Shown here piece after piece: positions 1-12,500 of a stretch of 64,000 bases of DNA. Each line of letters begins with the position of its first letter. Positions within the stretch are counted from its first letter, which is position 1. The translations under genes and the position numbers were made by a program. The DNA comes from Eucommia ulmoides (lineage: Eukaryota > Streptophyta > Magnoliopsida > Garryales > Eucommiaceae). Below the pieces are notes generated by a model. It saw nothing but the letters and a program-made list of their open reading frames with translations. It was not told the origin of the DNA and did no database searches. Location of the stretch: assembly GCA_016647705.1 (NCBI GenBank), contig CM028336.1, positions 15,923,380 through 15,987,379 on the forward strand, read 5' to 3'.

Positions 1-558
1 ATGAAAGTTAATTATATATTTATGTATTAATTAAAAATAAATAAATGAACTAAAACAAAAAAGAGAAAGAAAGTATAATTTTTTTTTTTTCAACCTCGTT
101 AAAATCTTCTTTAATCTAGATCTAAGTATAAAATTAGATGTTTAAATAATTATTCATGTTGTTGATGATGCAATTATGACGTGACACAATGTTGAACCGA
201 TGACTACATTTTTTGGGTTCCATCAACAGTTCACTTTCAAAAAAATTGCACTTCAGTCGACCTTGAAGGGATCTCTCGAAGCTTGGAGCCAGTCCTCCAG
301 TCTCTCTTATATATCGAATTTGGCCATTTTCTGCGTTTTAGGCGTCAAAATACGCGAGGTTTGATGCTTCTTTTTCTTCAACACATGATTCTTTGCTCTT
401 AAAGATGTTGAATTAAGCATCAATTTGCTATTCTGCTGGTTGAAGTTTAAACATTGCCGATTAGTATGTAAAGTTGTTTTCCAGTTGAACGATTTATTAG
501 GGATCTGAGCTTTTGTGTTATCCAATTTCTGAACTGATATTTTCTTTATTATGCAGAA
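1..558 (+). promoter_or_regulatory. 5-prime flank and leader of SWC2
   Basis: AT-rich sequence upstream of the SWC2 start codon. A TATA-like TATATAT lies at 308-314. A pyrimidine-rich stretch ending in TATGCAG at 550-556 abuts the start codon by two bases and looks like a 3-prime splice site, so the leader may carry its own intron. GT at 359-360 is a possible donor. The TATA and donor assignments are guesses from motif shape; the acceptor is the more convincing of the three. Confidence 0.35.
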
Positions 559-3500
559 ATGGAAACCAGCAAAGAAGGGCAACAAATTATTCTCGACCGT
601 ACTTCTCGTGCAACCAGAGGGAAACGGTAAGCGTAATTGTAGGTTTTTCATTTTTTTGTAGTTTCTATGTAATTTTTCCTAAATATTTCATTAGATTTCT
701 TCATCTCTGTTCTGTCATGAGGACTCAAGTCCATTTTATCTTTTTTGGATTCAAAAGGAAAACAAAGGCTTATGCGACCTGTCTTGCTGACAATGCGAAA
801 ACTTGAATAGTTATTTGTAAAGAAAAACAACGTGAATCACTTTTAGATATTAAAGGGTTTTATTTTGGCGTGAAACTGACGGTACTTTTAGGTTGACGAA
901 GTTGGTTGATGAAGAGCTCGAGGACGATGAGATGTTCTGGAATCAGGATGCTCTCAAAGAGGTATTGTCACCGAAAAGCTAAAAATGCAATGATTTAAAT
1001 CGGATCTATGTCTTTCTGTCTTTGTTTATTTTTAATGATTAAGCACAAATACTAACAATATTTTTTTGAATAATTTAGTCTCTAAAGTCATTTGCAAAGA
1101 AAAGAAGCATGTAGAAAAGAATATAAGACCAATAGAAAAGAAAATAAATTAATGGCATCATATTTACAAAGAATAATATCAGAAAATGTCAAGGAGTAAG
1201 AAAGGGGGAAAGAGGGGGAGATAGACAGGGGCGGAGGCAAGATTTCTCATGAGAGGGGGCACAACAAAAAAGATTGAAAAAAATTGTAAATAAAATATAG
1301 TTGCTAGAAAAATTAATAAAAGCTGGTTAATCACCGCCAATTTATTAAGAAAAATAAGCAACTAGCATCATGTTTTGTATAACCAATGCAATTTATTTGA
1401 ATATTTATTAACTTGGGCTATATATATATCTGCTTTCATATAAATAACGAAATTAGTTAAAGTAAAAAAAAAGAAAAATAAAGAGGACAAAAATTAAATT
1501 AAATTAATGTAAAAAAGTATATTAGGGTACTTAATATAAATAAAATACTTAAGTTTAGTAGATAAAAGTTAGAATCTTAAAATGATATGCACAACAAATT
1601 ATTGAAGTTTTAGAGATAGTAGTGTGGTTTATTCAAATTGAGAGAGGTCATCTACCTAATTTTTAAGGGCTTTAGTGAAAATTTTAAAAGTTGAGACTGG
1701 GGGGGGTGGCTGTGCCCGCCCTGGCTATACGCTGGCTCCGCCCCTGGAAGTAAAGTAATGTCATCTGCTTCCGCCTATGTCATATGGTCAACTCTGAAGA
1801 TCCTACACATATAGTCACAAGCCAACTTAGTTAAAAGGACGAAAAAATAGAAGTAGCATGGCAAGACTTGTTAAAGAAAACACGGAAGTTATATTTAGTC
1901 AATAATTTACAGATTTATGACACATATTTATTTTGCATGTGTATAGTTGATCAATTTTTCTAGTATGTGGTGGTACTTTCAATCATTATGGTCCACTTTA
2001 TTCATAATGAAAGCACAAATTAATCGTTGTTATTATTTGCTGAGTTCAACAAAAAAGAGTGATAACACGACTGAAAAAAATTTGGCCCCTATATATTCTA
2101 TATTTCTTATGTACAAGCATCTAAGGTGACGTTAATCAAGTTTGAAAACCAAGTACTGCTTGCTAGTGTCAGTATGCCAGTGATAAATACTATTTTACAG
2201 CTTACTGAAAATCAACAGATCAAACAAATGCGGGTAAACCTGGTTGGATATAAGTTGTGCCTTTATTTTCCATAGACTTGGTATACTGAGTCTCTTTAAT
2301 GTTTCTCAGGAAGAGAATGATGAAAATTATGAAGAAGAGGTAGAGGCTGCTGATGTTTTTGACAGTGACTTTGATGAGGATGTAAGTTAAATTTGGTGCC
2401 TTTTTAATCTACTTTTCCATTATCGAATTACTTTCCTAACTCCGCTTTAATGCAGTCTTCACTCTTCATAATAATGCACATGATCTATTTGAACTTAATC
2501 TCTAAACTCACTTGTTTGTGTATCAGGAACCTGATCCAGATGAAACAGTAGAAAATGAACCTGATGAGAGGTGCGTCCAAGAGGTTAATGGAAAATTACG
2601 TTAATTATTTTAGGATTTTTTTTTTTTTTAATATTTAAGTAATCTTGCAGGAATGAGAAAAGGAAGCGATTAATATTTCCAGGGAAGTCATCGACGAAAA
2701 AGAAAAAGAAGAAGAAGGTCCTTGAAAAGATAGAAACGGCTCCTGATGATGAAAATACTCCTGAGCAGTCTACCCCTGCAGAACATCATGATGTTCCTGA
2801 TGATGTGGAAGTAGAAAGAATAGTTAGGAAATCTACAAGGACTTCTGTTATTGTTAGGCAAGCTGAAAGAGATGCAATACGTGCAGCTTTGCAAGCCACA
2901 ATGAAGGTCCATTGACTTATGATAATCTTATTGACTTATGATAATCTTACTTTAATATATAAAAAAAAAGGATTGAAGAACTTTAAATTGTGTCCATTGG
3001 GTTCTTCCTGCCACAGCCCCCTCAGAGGTTTTGGTTTTTTATGTTTATGTGATAAGGACCTCCTGGACCTACGATATCTATAACCAAGATGTCTGTCAAT
3101 TTTCTTCATGATATTCACCCAAGTATTCTTGATTGGCTTACCTTATAATTTTTAACTTATCAGCACTTCGTATGCACTGTTTTGCCCGCTCATTACCTAT
3201 TCCATCAACAACATACCTAAAAATGAAATTGCAAGTAATTGTGAGGTATATGACAGTAGTTCAAAGATATCTTTATCTTAGTGTTAATGGAAAGACAACC
3301 TTTTGAACATTGTGGATATGGAGATTTTAAATTATTCGTCGGTGTATTTTGCATCAGGCAATATTATACTGAACCTAGATGACACTTATCAGGCCAAAAG
3401 AATATGATAGTGAAGATAAAACTAATAGTTTAATATTAAGGTTCATTTAAAAGTAAAACTAATAGTAATAAGAAGCTGAATTGAGTCTCTTAAGATATGC

Positions 3501-6500
3501 ATGAAAAGGTAGTGGAGAATATATTTAAAATCCAAAATTAATGTCTTCTTCGGAAAAGAAATTACCAAGGGTGCTGGGGTTACTGCAAATTGTTTTTTCC
3601 CCTTCTAAATAGATAGATCATCCCATGTGCATCCCATATATTCCAAGTTAAGGCATGCTATCAGGTAAAACCCTTCTTTTGACCTTCTATTTTCTCACTC
3701 TTCTAAATCTGATATCAGGTTTGCTTTTACCTGTATCTATAGAGTCTTTTGGTTGGCTACATCTTCGCATCAGAAAGTTAGATTTATTGAATGTTTTATT
3801 TGTTATTATTGACATCTACCTTGTAATTTTCATATCAATATCTCATTGATTGCTTCAAACTGCTTGTAATATAGCATGCTTCTTGACATTTTATTTCTGT
3901 GAGTTCGTCATTATGCAACCTGCCTAAATATATTTAGTTAACGAATTGTTATTAATTTATAATATACAGTCATATTGTTTGAAATACATAATTTCAATTT
4001 GCCAGCCTATGATAAGAAGGAAAAAGGAAGGTGAGGAGAAAAGGATGACTCAAGAAGAGATGCTTCTGGAAGCAGCTCAAACAGGTTGATCTCGTATTAC
4101 TCGTTCTTTTAGCAAGATTTTGAATTGTTTGAGAATCGTGTTACTTAAAATAATAAGATTAGTTGTTTTTGCCATGTGACCTGGAGGTCACGGGTTTGAG
4201 TCGTGGAAACTGCTTCTTGCAAAAAGTAAGGTAAGACTGCGTACAATAGACCTAAGTAGTCTGACCCTTCCTTGGACCCCGCGTACAGCGGGAGCTTTGT
4301 AGCACTGGGTTGCCCTTTTAGTTGTTTTTATTGCGACAAACATCTCATTTTCCGTGGCATTAAATTTATGTAACAGAAATCATGAACTTGAGGAACTTGG
4401 AACGAGTGCTAGCAAGGGAGGAAGAAGTTAAGAAAAGAGCAGTTGTGCATAAAGCAGTTTATAGTGGCCCTCAGATACGTTACATTTCTAGAGATGGCAA
4501 GTTTTCCATTGCTTACTAAATAATAATTTTGTTATCTTGCTAGAAGTCAGAATTGGATTTGCAATTAAGGTTTCTTCTTACCTTAGTGAAATATGTCAGT
4601 TTTTTGTTTAGTGCCTCTACTACTAGTGCTCGTAAATATCATGATATTGATTTTCATCTGAAAACGTTGTCTTTGAAATGTGTCAAATTGATCTCAACAT
4701 TTGTTACAGGGAGCTCATATCTAGAATACCGTAATGGTGCATCATTTCATTCTGAAATTTCTACAACATCCACTCCATGTAAGTATTATAGTTTTATGTA
4801 CCTGTGATCATCTTCATTGTTGATGAAAGCTTCATGGTAATGTTCATGGCCATGGATGCTTAAAAAGTTAAGTTTATTTTTGACAGATTATAATATAACC
4901 GGACCTTTGGTAATTGTGGCACAATTTTGATAACAGTAAATTGATATTTAACATATATTTATATAAGGGAATTGCAAATTTATAGGGGCACTTTATATTG
5001 AACTGCTTGTTGGCAATTGTTTTTCGTAGTAACATACTTCCTTATCTTGCAAACGAAATTAGTATTTTGAATAGCATCACTCGATGATCCACAAACAGGA
5101 TTTGTGTTGGATCCACTAGAACATATTTTGCTGTGTTTAAGGAATGGAACATTTTTCTTTTCTTTTTTGGAATCTGGTATGGGCCTTGTTTAATGAAAGA
5201 TTTGACACATGAAACGCGTGATGCTTTAATGTTTATTGAAAAACCCTTCTGGTCAAAAGTTAATGGTCGGGGACAAAACTACCCCCCCGCCCCCAACCAA
5301 ATTTCTTGCGTTTGATATGGAAGAAATGGTTTGCACGAAACATTCAATTCTTGAATGCATTCATTAAACATATAATGTGCTCGACTTAAACTCGTCGTAA
5401 ACAACGAGTGTGATTTTTGGACAAAACCTTTCATATTTGAAAGGGAGTGTGAATCAAAGGATTGCAAATTAGGAAAAATTCAATCATCGTTTGAGTTTCC
5501 ATCTTTGGTCAAAGGGTTGATGTATTGTTTCCATTGAAAACACTAGAAGTCAAAGATACTTTGCATACATTGAACATCTAATGTTGTTAGAATTACACTT
5601 ACCATAAATAGCTGCACAAAAGCAAGATTTTGATGTGGTCAATAGCTTGGAAGGGCATTTCAGTCGCAAATTTTTCTCCGATTCGGCACGTGAAGGTTTC
5701 AAACATAAGAAACATGAAAAAAAAGGTTTTTGGGTGGATTGAGTTGACTCGGTGAGTTTCTTGTGCAAGAAAAGTTTGAAATAGTGGAATGATTATAGTC
5801 GCCACTTTTTGTTGTGTGTGTATATGCTTCTTGATGGTGTTGAAATTTTGTTCTACACATAAATGATGGGAGGCGATTAAGGAGGACTTACATAAAATGC
5901 TAAAGAGTTTCTTCTGTTGTGCCTATTTGCTGACTAGTTTAACTAGTACCATGGTTGCCCTTGTCCATAAGAAGGATAACCTTGTTTCAACTGCTTGTTT
6001 TTTGCATATCAGTTTTTGTAAGATTCTTTCTCTGGAACAAAGTGCTTTTGTTCAAGGTAGAAATATTCTTGACAGTATTCTTTTAGCTCGGGAGACCGTT
6101 CAGAAATTTAAGTATAAGGTGCATGGTGGTGATGTCATCATCAGGCCTGGCATGGCCAAAGCTTTTGATAGAGCATCTTGGAGTTTTTTGACTGCTGTGT
6201 TGAGGAGATTTTGCTTTTGTGAGGTTTGAATTGATATTGTCTACAGGACATGTGCTAATTGCAATTTCTCTATGCTGGTTAATGGTGGTGTGTGTGATAT
6301 AGGATTTTCCTTCTCATGTTCACTTGGTGCTGCGTAATACATGGTATAAGAGAGGGAGTTTCCCTTTTGATTACCTCTACTATCATTTATATGTTGGCAA
6401 CAAGAAATGCTTTGTTTGATGATCTCCTTAGGAAGCTGCAACAGAAAATGGTAGGGTGGAAAGAAAAACTTCTCTCTAGTGGAGGAGACTTATTCTATCG

Positions 6501-9500
6501 AAGCATGTTCTTCCAAGTCTTACGTTCTACTTGCTCATGGTAATTTCTCCTCTTGTTGCAATTCTTGAAATTGATAGAATTCTGGACGGATTCTTTTGGG
6601 GATCTACTCCGGAAAAGAAAAAGCGGCATTTGAAGAGATGGATAAATCTTTGTTTCCCTAGTGACGAGGGTAGATTGGGGATTAGAGATTTGTATGAGGT
6701 CATTCTAGCATTTCAGATGAACTTTTGGTGAAGATTCATTTCATAGAAAGGTTCCACGCTTTGGGCCTGATTTTTGCGAAGCAAATACTGTGGGGATTCT
6801 CCTATAGCTAAACACAGAAGTTTTGCTCATCAAAATCATGTGTGAGGTGCTTTACTTGAAGCAAAATTCTATGCCGAGGATCACATTCAATTCTATGTGG
6901 GTATCAGGGTTCTGTATCATTTTGGTGGGATACTTAGCTTACCTCTGTTTCGTTGGGTGAACTGCTTCCGGTGGATGCAAGATCCTCTAATCTTTATGTT
7001 AACGACGTTAGATTGGCTGAATGGAGAGTGGAATTTTTAGGTTATTCTTGTAGATTTTGTGCTAGAGTGTGAAGTTGTCCAAGCACTAAATGTTTTTTGT
7101 CAATATATCATGGTTTGACGACCTTCTAATTCGGGAGAGTTTTCTGTAGAATCTGCCTGAGAGGTCCTCTCATCAGGTAGCATCATGAAGCTCATCCCTT
7201 CTTTAAGAACATTTAGCATATGTCTCCTCTTTGAGAACATTTAGCATATGTCTCTTCCCATAAATATCTTTATCTTTATATGGAGACTCTTACATCACAT
7301 AGTTCTTGTGGATGAGGCAATTCAAAAAAAATACGTGATAGTTTGCTCTTAGCGTAATTTTTGTTGCAATCCTCAGATTGAGTCCTTTAACCACCTGCTT
7401 TCTCAAGGGAAGGTGGCTAAGAATGTTTGGGATGATTTTCGGTCTTATTAGTTGAGTGGTGGCGTGTTCTGTAGATTGGTGTTTTTGATGGCTACTTCTC
7501 CAAACCTTAATAAACATCATGCTTATTCGCTCCCCTCCATTCTCTGTTGGGAAATATGGAAAATGAGAAATAAGGATAGATTTAATGGATCTTAACGTAT
7601 GTTCTACAAGTTTTATTCTATATCCACCAAACCATGGCTAGTTTGTATTTACCATTAGGGAGAAAGAGGACCAAGTGCAGTCGGTGTTGAAATCATCCCC
7701 AAGATAGGTTGAAGCTGAATAGAAGACAACTCTAGAGGAAAGCCAGGTTATATTGGTAGTGGATGAGTCCTATGGATTGAATAGGCAAACTAATTTTTGC
7801 CTTTTTTCAAATTTTTGGATTTGGAACCAATTTACTTGAAGTGACTAAAACCTTGCAGTTCGCGTTGTAGCTTCGTGTTGAGTATAACTGGGGGCAAATG
7901 GAGATTGTTACTGATAACGCTATGTTGCTCTCTATGGTTGTTGGTAACTCTTTGGTTCCATGGAAGATAGTGACTTTGATTTTGGATATTAGGATTTTGG
8001 TTTCTCGGGTGCAGGCTTCGGTCTCTCATTGCTACAGGGAAACTAACACAACTATCGTGTTTTTGGGGATAATTGGTCAATTGTCCCAATTAGACAGTGT
8101 AATCCACAATTTATCTTATTTTAGTTTTAAGTTTTGTATTAATCCCTTAATTATATTTTACTTTGTGTTTTTAGTCCCATGATCAACGTTATCTTATATC
8201 TACGATGTTCCAATTAAGGTTTGCATCGTTGACCGCCAGCCTCGCCGCCCCCCCCGTCACCGTCGCCGTCGAACCTCAAGTCTTTGGTCGTTGAAATCCA
8301 GCAACCAGCTGGTGGATTTTTTTTTTTACATGTAATTATTTTTTTAGTTTCACGTAACTATTTTTAATGTATTTTTTAGTTATATTTTTAAGCGTATTTT
8401 TAATTACATTTTAGTGTAATTTTTAGTTATATTCATGTAATTTTACGGCGGCCGGTAACTGGAAATTGGTTGAATGTAATTAAAAAGCATACCAAAAAAT
8501 TAGTTGAAAGTAACTAATTTTTTTTTTCAACGATTGGTAACCGGAGTTTCGACGACAGGAGGCTGGCGGTGATCGGAATCCGGCTTCTGGAGTACGGTGG
8601 TCAACGGCGGAGGATGGCGACACAACCCTAATTAGAACATTAGGTTGTGTTTGGGTAAGGGATTTGTGGGGAGCATTTCATTTGTTTAGAGGATTTTAAA
8701 ATCCTCTTTTGACAAATGCCTTGTTTGGGTTTTAGGAGAAAGGGAATTGTAAAATTCTTTTATCTCAAAAAAAGAGTAAGATGAGGTATTTTGAAATCCC
8801 CTTTTTTCAGGTGTCATTTGCAAAATCCATCCAAGGAAGGATTTGTGAAATCAGAGGCCCTCTTCTTTCATCTTCGCTACACAACCCTTCGCTCCTGAGG
8901 CCCTTCCCTTCGCTGTCGATTTGTGCTGCCGTCGTCCTCTTCTTCGTCGTCTTCTTCTTCTTAATCGTCTTCGTTCGTCGTCTGCTTCTTCTTTGTTGTC
9001 GCTGTCGCAGGTTTTTGTCGCCATCGTTGTCGCACGGCTTCTCCGTCGCCGTTTCCTTCTCCTTCTCTTTGATCTCGAATTCATCGGCATCTGATTTAGG
9101 GTTCGACGCAATCGTTTTAGGGTTCCGATTTGAGATTCGCAATCGTTGATGGCTTGTTCTGAATCTTCTTGTTCCAATTTGAGATTCAGAATCGTCGATG
9201 TTCTACAGATTCCAAATCTACTTCTTTGGCTTTTGTTCAACGTTCGATGGCTTTTGTTCTTTTGAGAATTGTTCAGTTTGAGAATTGTTCTTCAAATTTG
9301 TTGTTCTTCTGATTTCTCAGTTTGAAAATTGTTCGATGATTCCAGTGGATTTTACAAATGGTGTTGATTTATCCAAATAAGGGAATTATAAAATTACATA
9401 TTCAAATTCTTCAGTTAAAATAGTTATCCAAATAAGAAATTTGGTAAATGATGGTATTTCGAAATCCTAGATTTTGAAATCTCATCATTTACCAAATCTC

Positions 9501-12500
9501 TTACCCAAACGCAATCTTAGTGTTTCCTTGAACTCTAATAGATGGTACTAAAACTAAATTACTTATTATGTTTGAGGTTTTTATCAATTTGGTGTCATTT
9601 TTAGAACTTTCCACCAACTATTCCTTTTTTTTAACTAAGCTTGGTTGTTCTGGTGAGACTCTTCACTTTTGGAGGGAATTAGATTGTCCTGCTTTAGTTC
9701 AAGGTTGTCTAAGGCTGGACAGATTTCATTTTCCTTACTTTTTGAAAGTGAATTAAGATTTTTAAATTTTACTTCTTTGTCTTGATTCTTTTGTCTTGCT
9801 GTCGTGGGTTCAAATTCCAGCCATAATTTTTTGCACTTGTGATGGCCTAGTTTCCCACCAACTAGTCAACCTCTCGTATAGTTCTTGGACAACCATTGTC
9901 ACACCCACCTAAACGCACGCACACGCATTGGAAACGGTATAAACACACTGCGATTACAACAACAACCAACCTTATTTTATTACTCGGTGAAAACAAGGAA
10001 ACACATACGCAGTTTCTGGCGAAGGGTGTCAGGAACAACTCATTGCTCTACCCTTTACAAAATCCGAAATTCACATATATATATAGGTAACAAATGCAAT
10101 TGACAACCCCAGCTGCTAGGCAAACATGCAAAGAACTGCCCTACAGATGCTAGACAAGTGGCTGGACATGTGTCACAGACAGTTTCTTGGTTAGTTTTCT
10201 GGACAGACCCCAAAATTGCCTCACATGTTCATCACATGCCTACAAAATTGCCACGCTTAACTGATTTTCACCCATCAGCTAAGTCCCAACTGCCTAGCTC
10301 AAATTTGCCGTTCTGTTGTATCTTATTGTGTCGTTGCGTCCAACGATTTGCCACCATCGTATGCATATTTCGCACCAGAATGCACCGCTGCACCCAACGG
10401 CGTGTCATGCCACGCACATGACATTGCCTACAACGTAGCGTTGCGCTTATGTTTTGCTGCTTTGCCTTGGCGCCGCACCAAGGTTTTCTGTTGGTTCCAT
10501 GCCTCGCCCATGAAACCCATTCATAGAACCATCTGCCAACGCTGCCAATATGCGTTCACATTGCCCAACATCGCATCATTTTGCCAACGCGCACCTAATA
10601 CCTGGTCCAACACCGCCCCATTCCTCCAACGTGTGCTGCCACATATTGACACTCGTTGCCTTGGCCACATGCCAAGGTCTTGAATGTTGCCCTGCCACTC
10701 ACATGACACTGATCCTAGCATTGCACCTAGGATTACCATCACAATACCCAACAACCGCTAGTGTTGTGCCACGACGCCACTGTCCGCCGACGCGCCATGC
10801 CTCAGTTTATGCCTCAAACCGAAATATCATTGGGTAAGCCTTACCCCAAGCTTTCTACTGTGTGTAAGCCATGCCTTACACCTTGTCTTTCCATGCTGAC
10901 GCCCCACAACACGTCTAGGGTCCTTGCCTTGCCTTAGGTCTGGAGGGAGGGGCATCCCCTTATAATACTTTAAGCAAAATAGCTGGCGTGACAGCAATAA
11001 ACATGAAAATGTCCGAAGAGTCATAATGGAGTCAACAGTGAGCCCTTGTCCACAGTTGACTCCTTGGTTTAGTCGTGTGACCACAACCATGTTACCTCAA
11101 CTTGGCACCACTATGCTGACGGTTTGCCAATCGAGTTATGGCCTATGCCCAACATTTGTCTGCCCTTGAACTTGAGTCAACCTCTGTGCATATCCTATGC
11201 CAACCCCGCTGTTTGGCGCCGTGTGTGCCATGTTTGGTTAGAAATATGCACCAAGTTGGTGCTTTTGTTGCCAACGCCTTCATTTGTGTCGCATGCACCA
11301 TGTCCGGTAGTAAAGTGCTCCAAGTCTGTGCCAACTTGACATCTAGCTTTGTTAGGGGCTAACACTTGCCCAGGGGTGTTTCCTTGTTTGGCTTTTGATT
11401 GATCAATAAAGTTCCTATTTTTTTTTTTTTTTTAAAAACTGAGGTAATAGTGAACATGACCAGATTGGCCTTTGTTTCACTGGTTTTGGTCCGATCTTCA
11501 TAGCTCTGCCATGAAGTACCTTGACTAATGTCAAATATCTCTGTTTTTTCTAAAACCTACCTTTATTCATATTGTTTACGGGATACTCTGAAATTTTCTT
11601 GCCCAGGATTTTAGGTTTTAAGAGATGGTCAACTTCTGCTAGTAACAGTTTTTAACCATTATACCATTATTCTTTTAGGGCATACTAAAAGAACCTGCCA
11701 TATCTTTTTCAGTTAGAGTTGGTAAATGGTTTGGCTTTCACTTATGGCCAGTTTTTGTTTCTTTTATTTATTTGATCCATGCAGACCCGGAGAAGGCTTT
11801 ATGTGCAGTTACTGGACAACTTGCAAAGTAAGTTTATTCTACATTCGTGTGTTTATTTATATGACTTCCATGAGATTGTCCATTCACTTTGTATTATTTT
11901 GTGTTTTTAGTTGTATATACAATTTTAGTTCTTGTAGGACTACGGGAATTTTTTTGTGGATTATGTTCCTTGGATACTTCTTGGAGGATATTTCTCGTCA
12001 TTGGTAGATATACATGGGTATTCCCCCCCTTGATGGCTTTTTTATGTACTTGTCAAACGAAAAATGCGGAGAGTGGGATCTTGGAGTTGTTTTGATTATT
12101 ATACAGGGCTTAAGAAGGTTTTGCAGACGAAGTTTGCCCTCTCTTGGGTTAAACTAAGAAGCACAGGCACATACACAGGAAGTGGTAACGGCGGCATAAC
12201 AAATTCTAAAAATATAGGATATGGATACAACTAGGATACGACAAATTTTTAAGTTACATAAATATGTGTACAAGTTTATAGTTATACAAATCAAACTACT
12301 GGACTAGAGTAATTAAAAAAAAACTAAACTTACTACTGGACTAGAGTAATTAAAAAAAACTAGACTTTAAATTGCTCCAAACAAGAACGTCGTTAAACAT
12401 TAAAAAATCTACTCCCTCCATTCTTGGTCATTTGATATAGAATACTATCACTAATGGAAGCCATTAACTGAAGAAGAAAAATCAAGAGGAGGGAAATTCG

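Noticed and set aside
5133-5805. Short frames in SWC2 intron 8 as an alternative exon
   Set aside because: No homology, poor splice context, and the reading from exon 8 to exon 9 is already continuous and conserved.
8781-9240. Overlapping open frames on both strands inside the Harbinger MITE
   Set aside because: They come from CT/GA-rich low-complexity sequence inside a MITE; the translations are runs of Arg, Lys, Ser or Leu with no domain.
10158-11362. Several 70-110 codon frames in SWC2 intron 8
   Set aside because: GC-rich sequence gives long chance frames on both strands. No protein family is recognisable and no splice sites connect them to SWC2.
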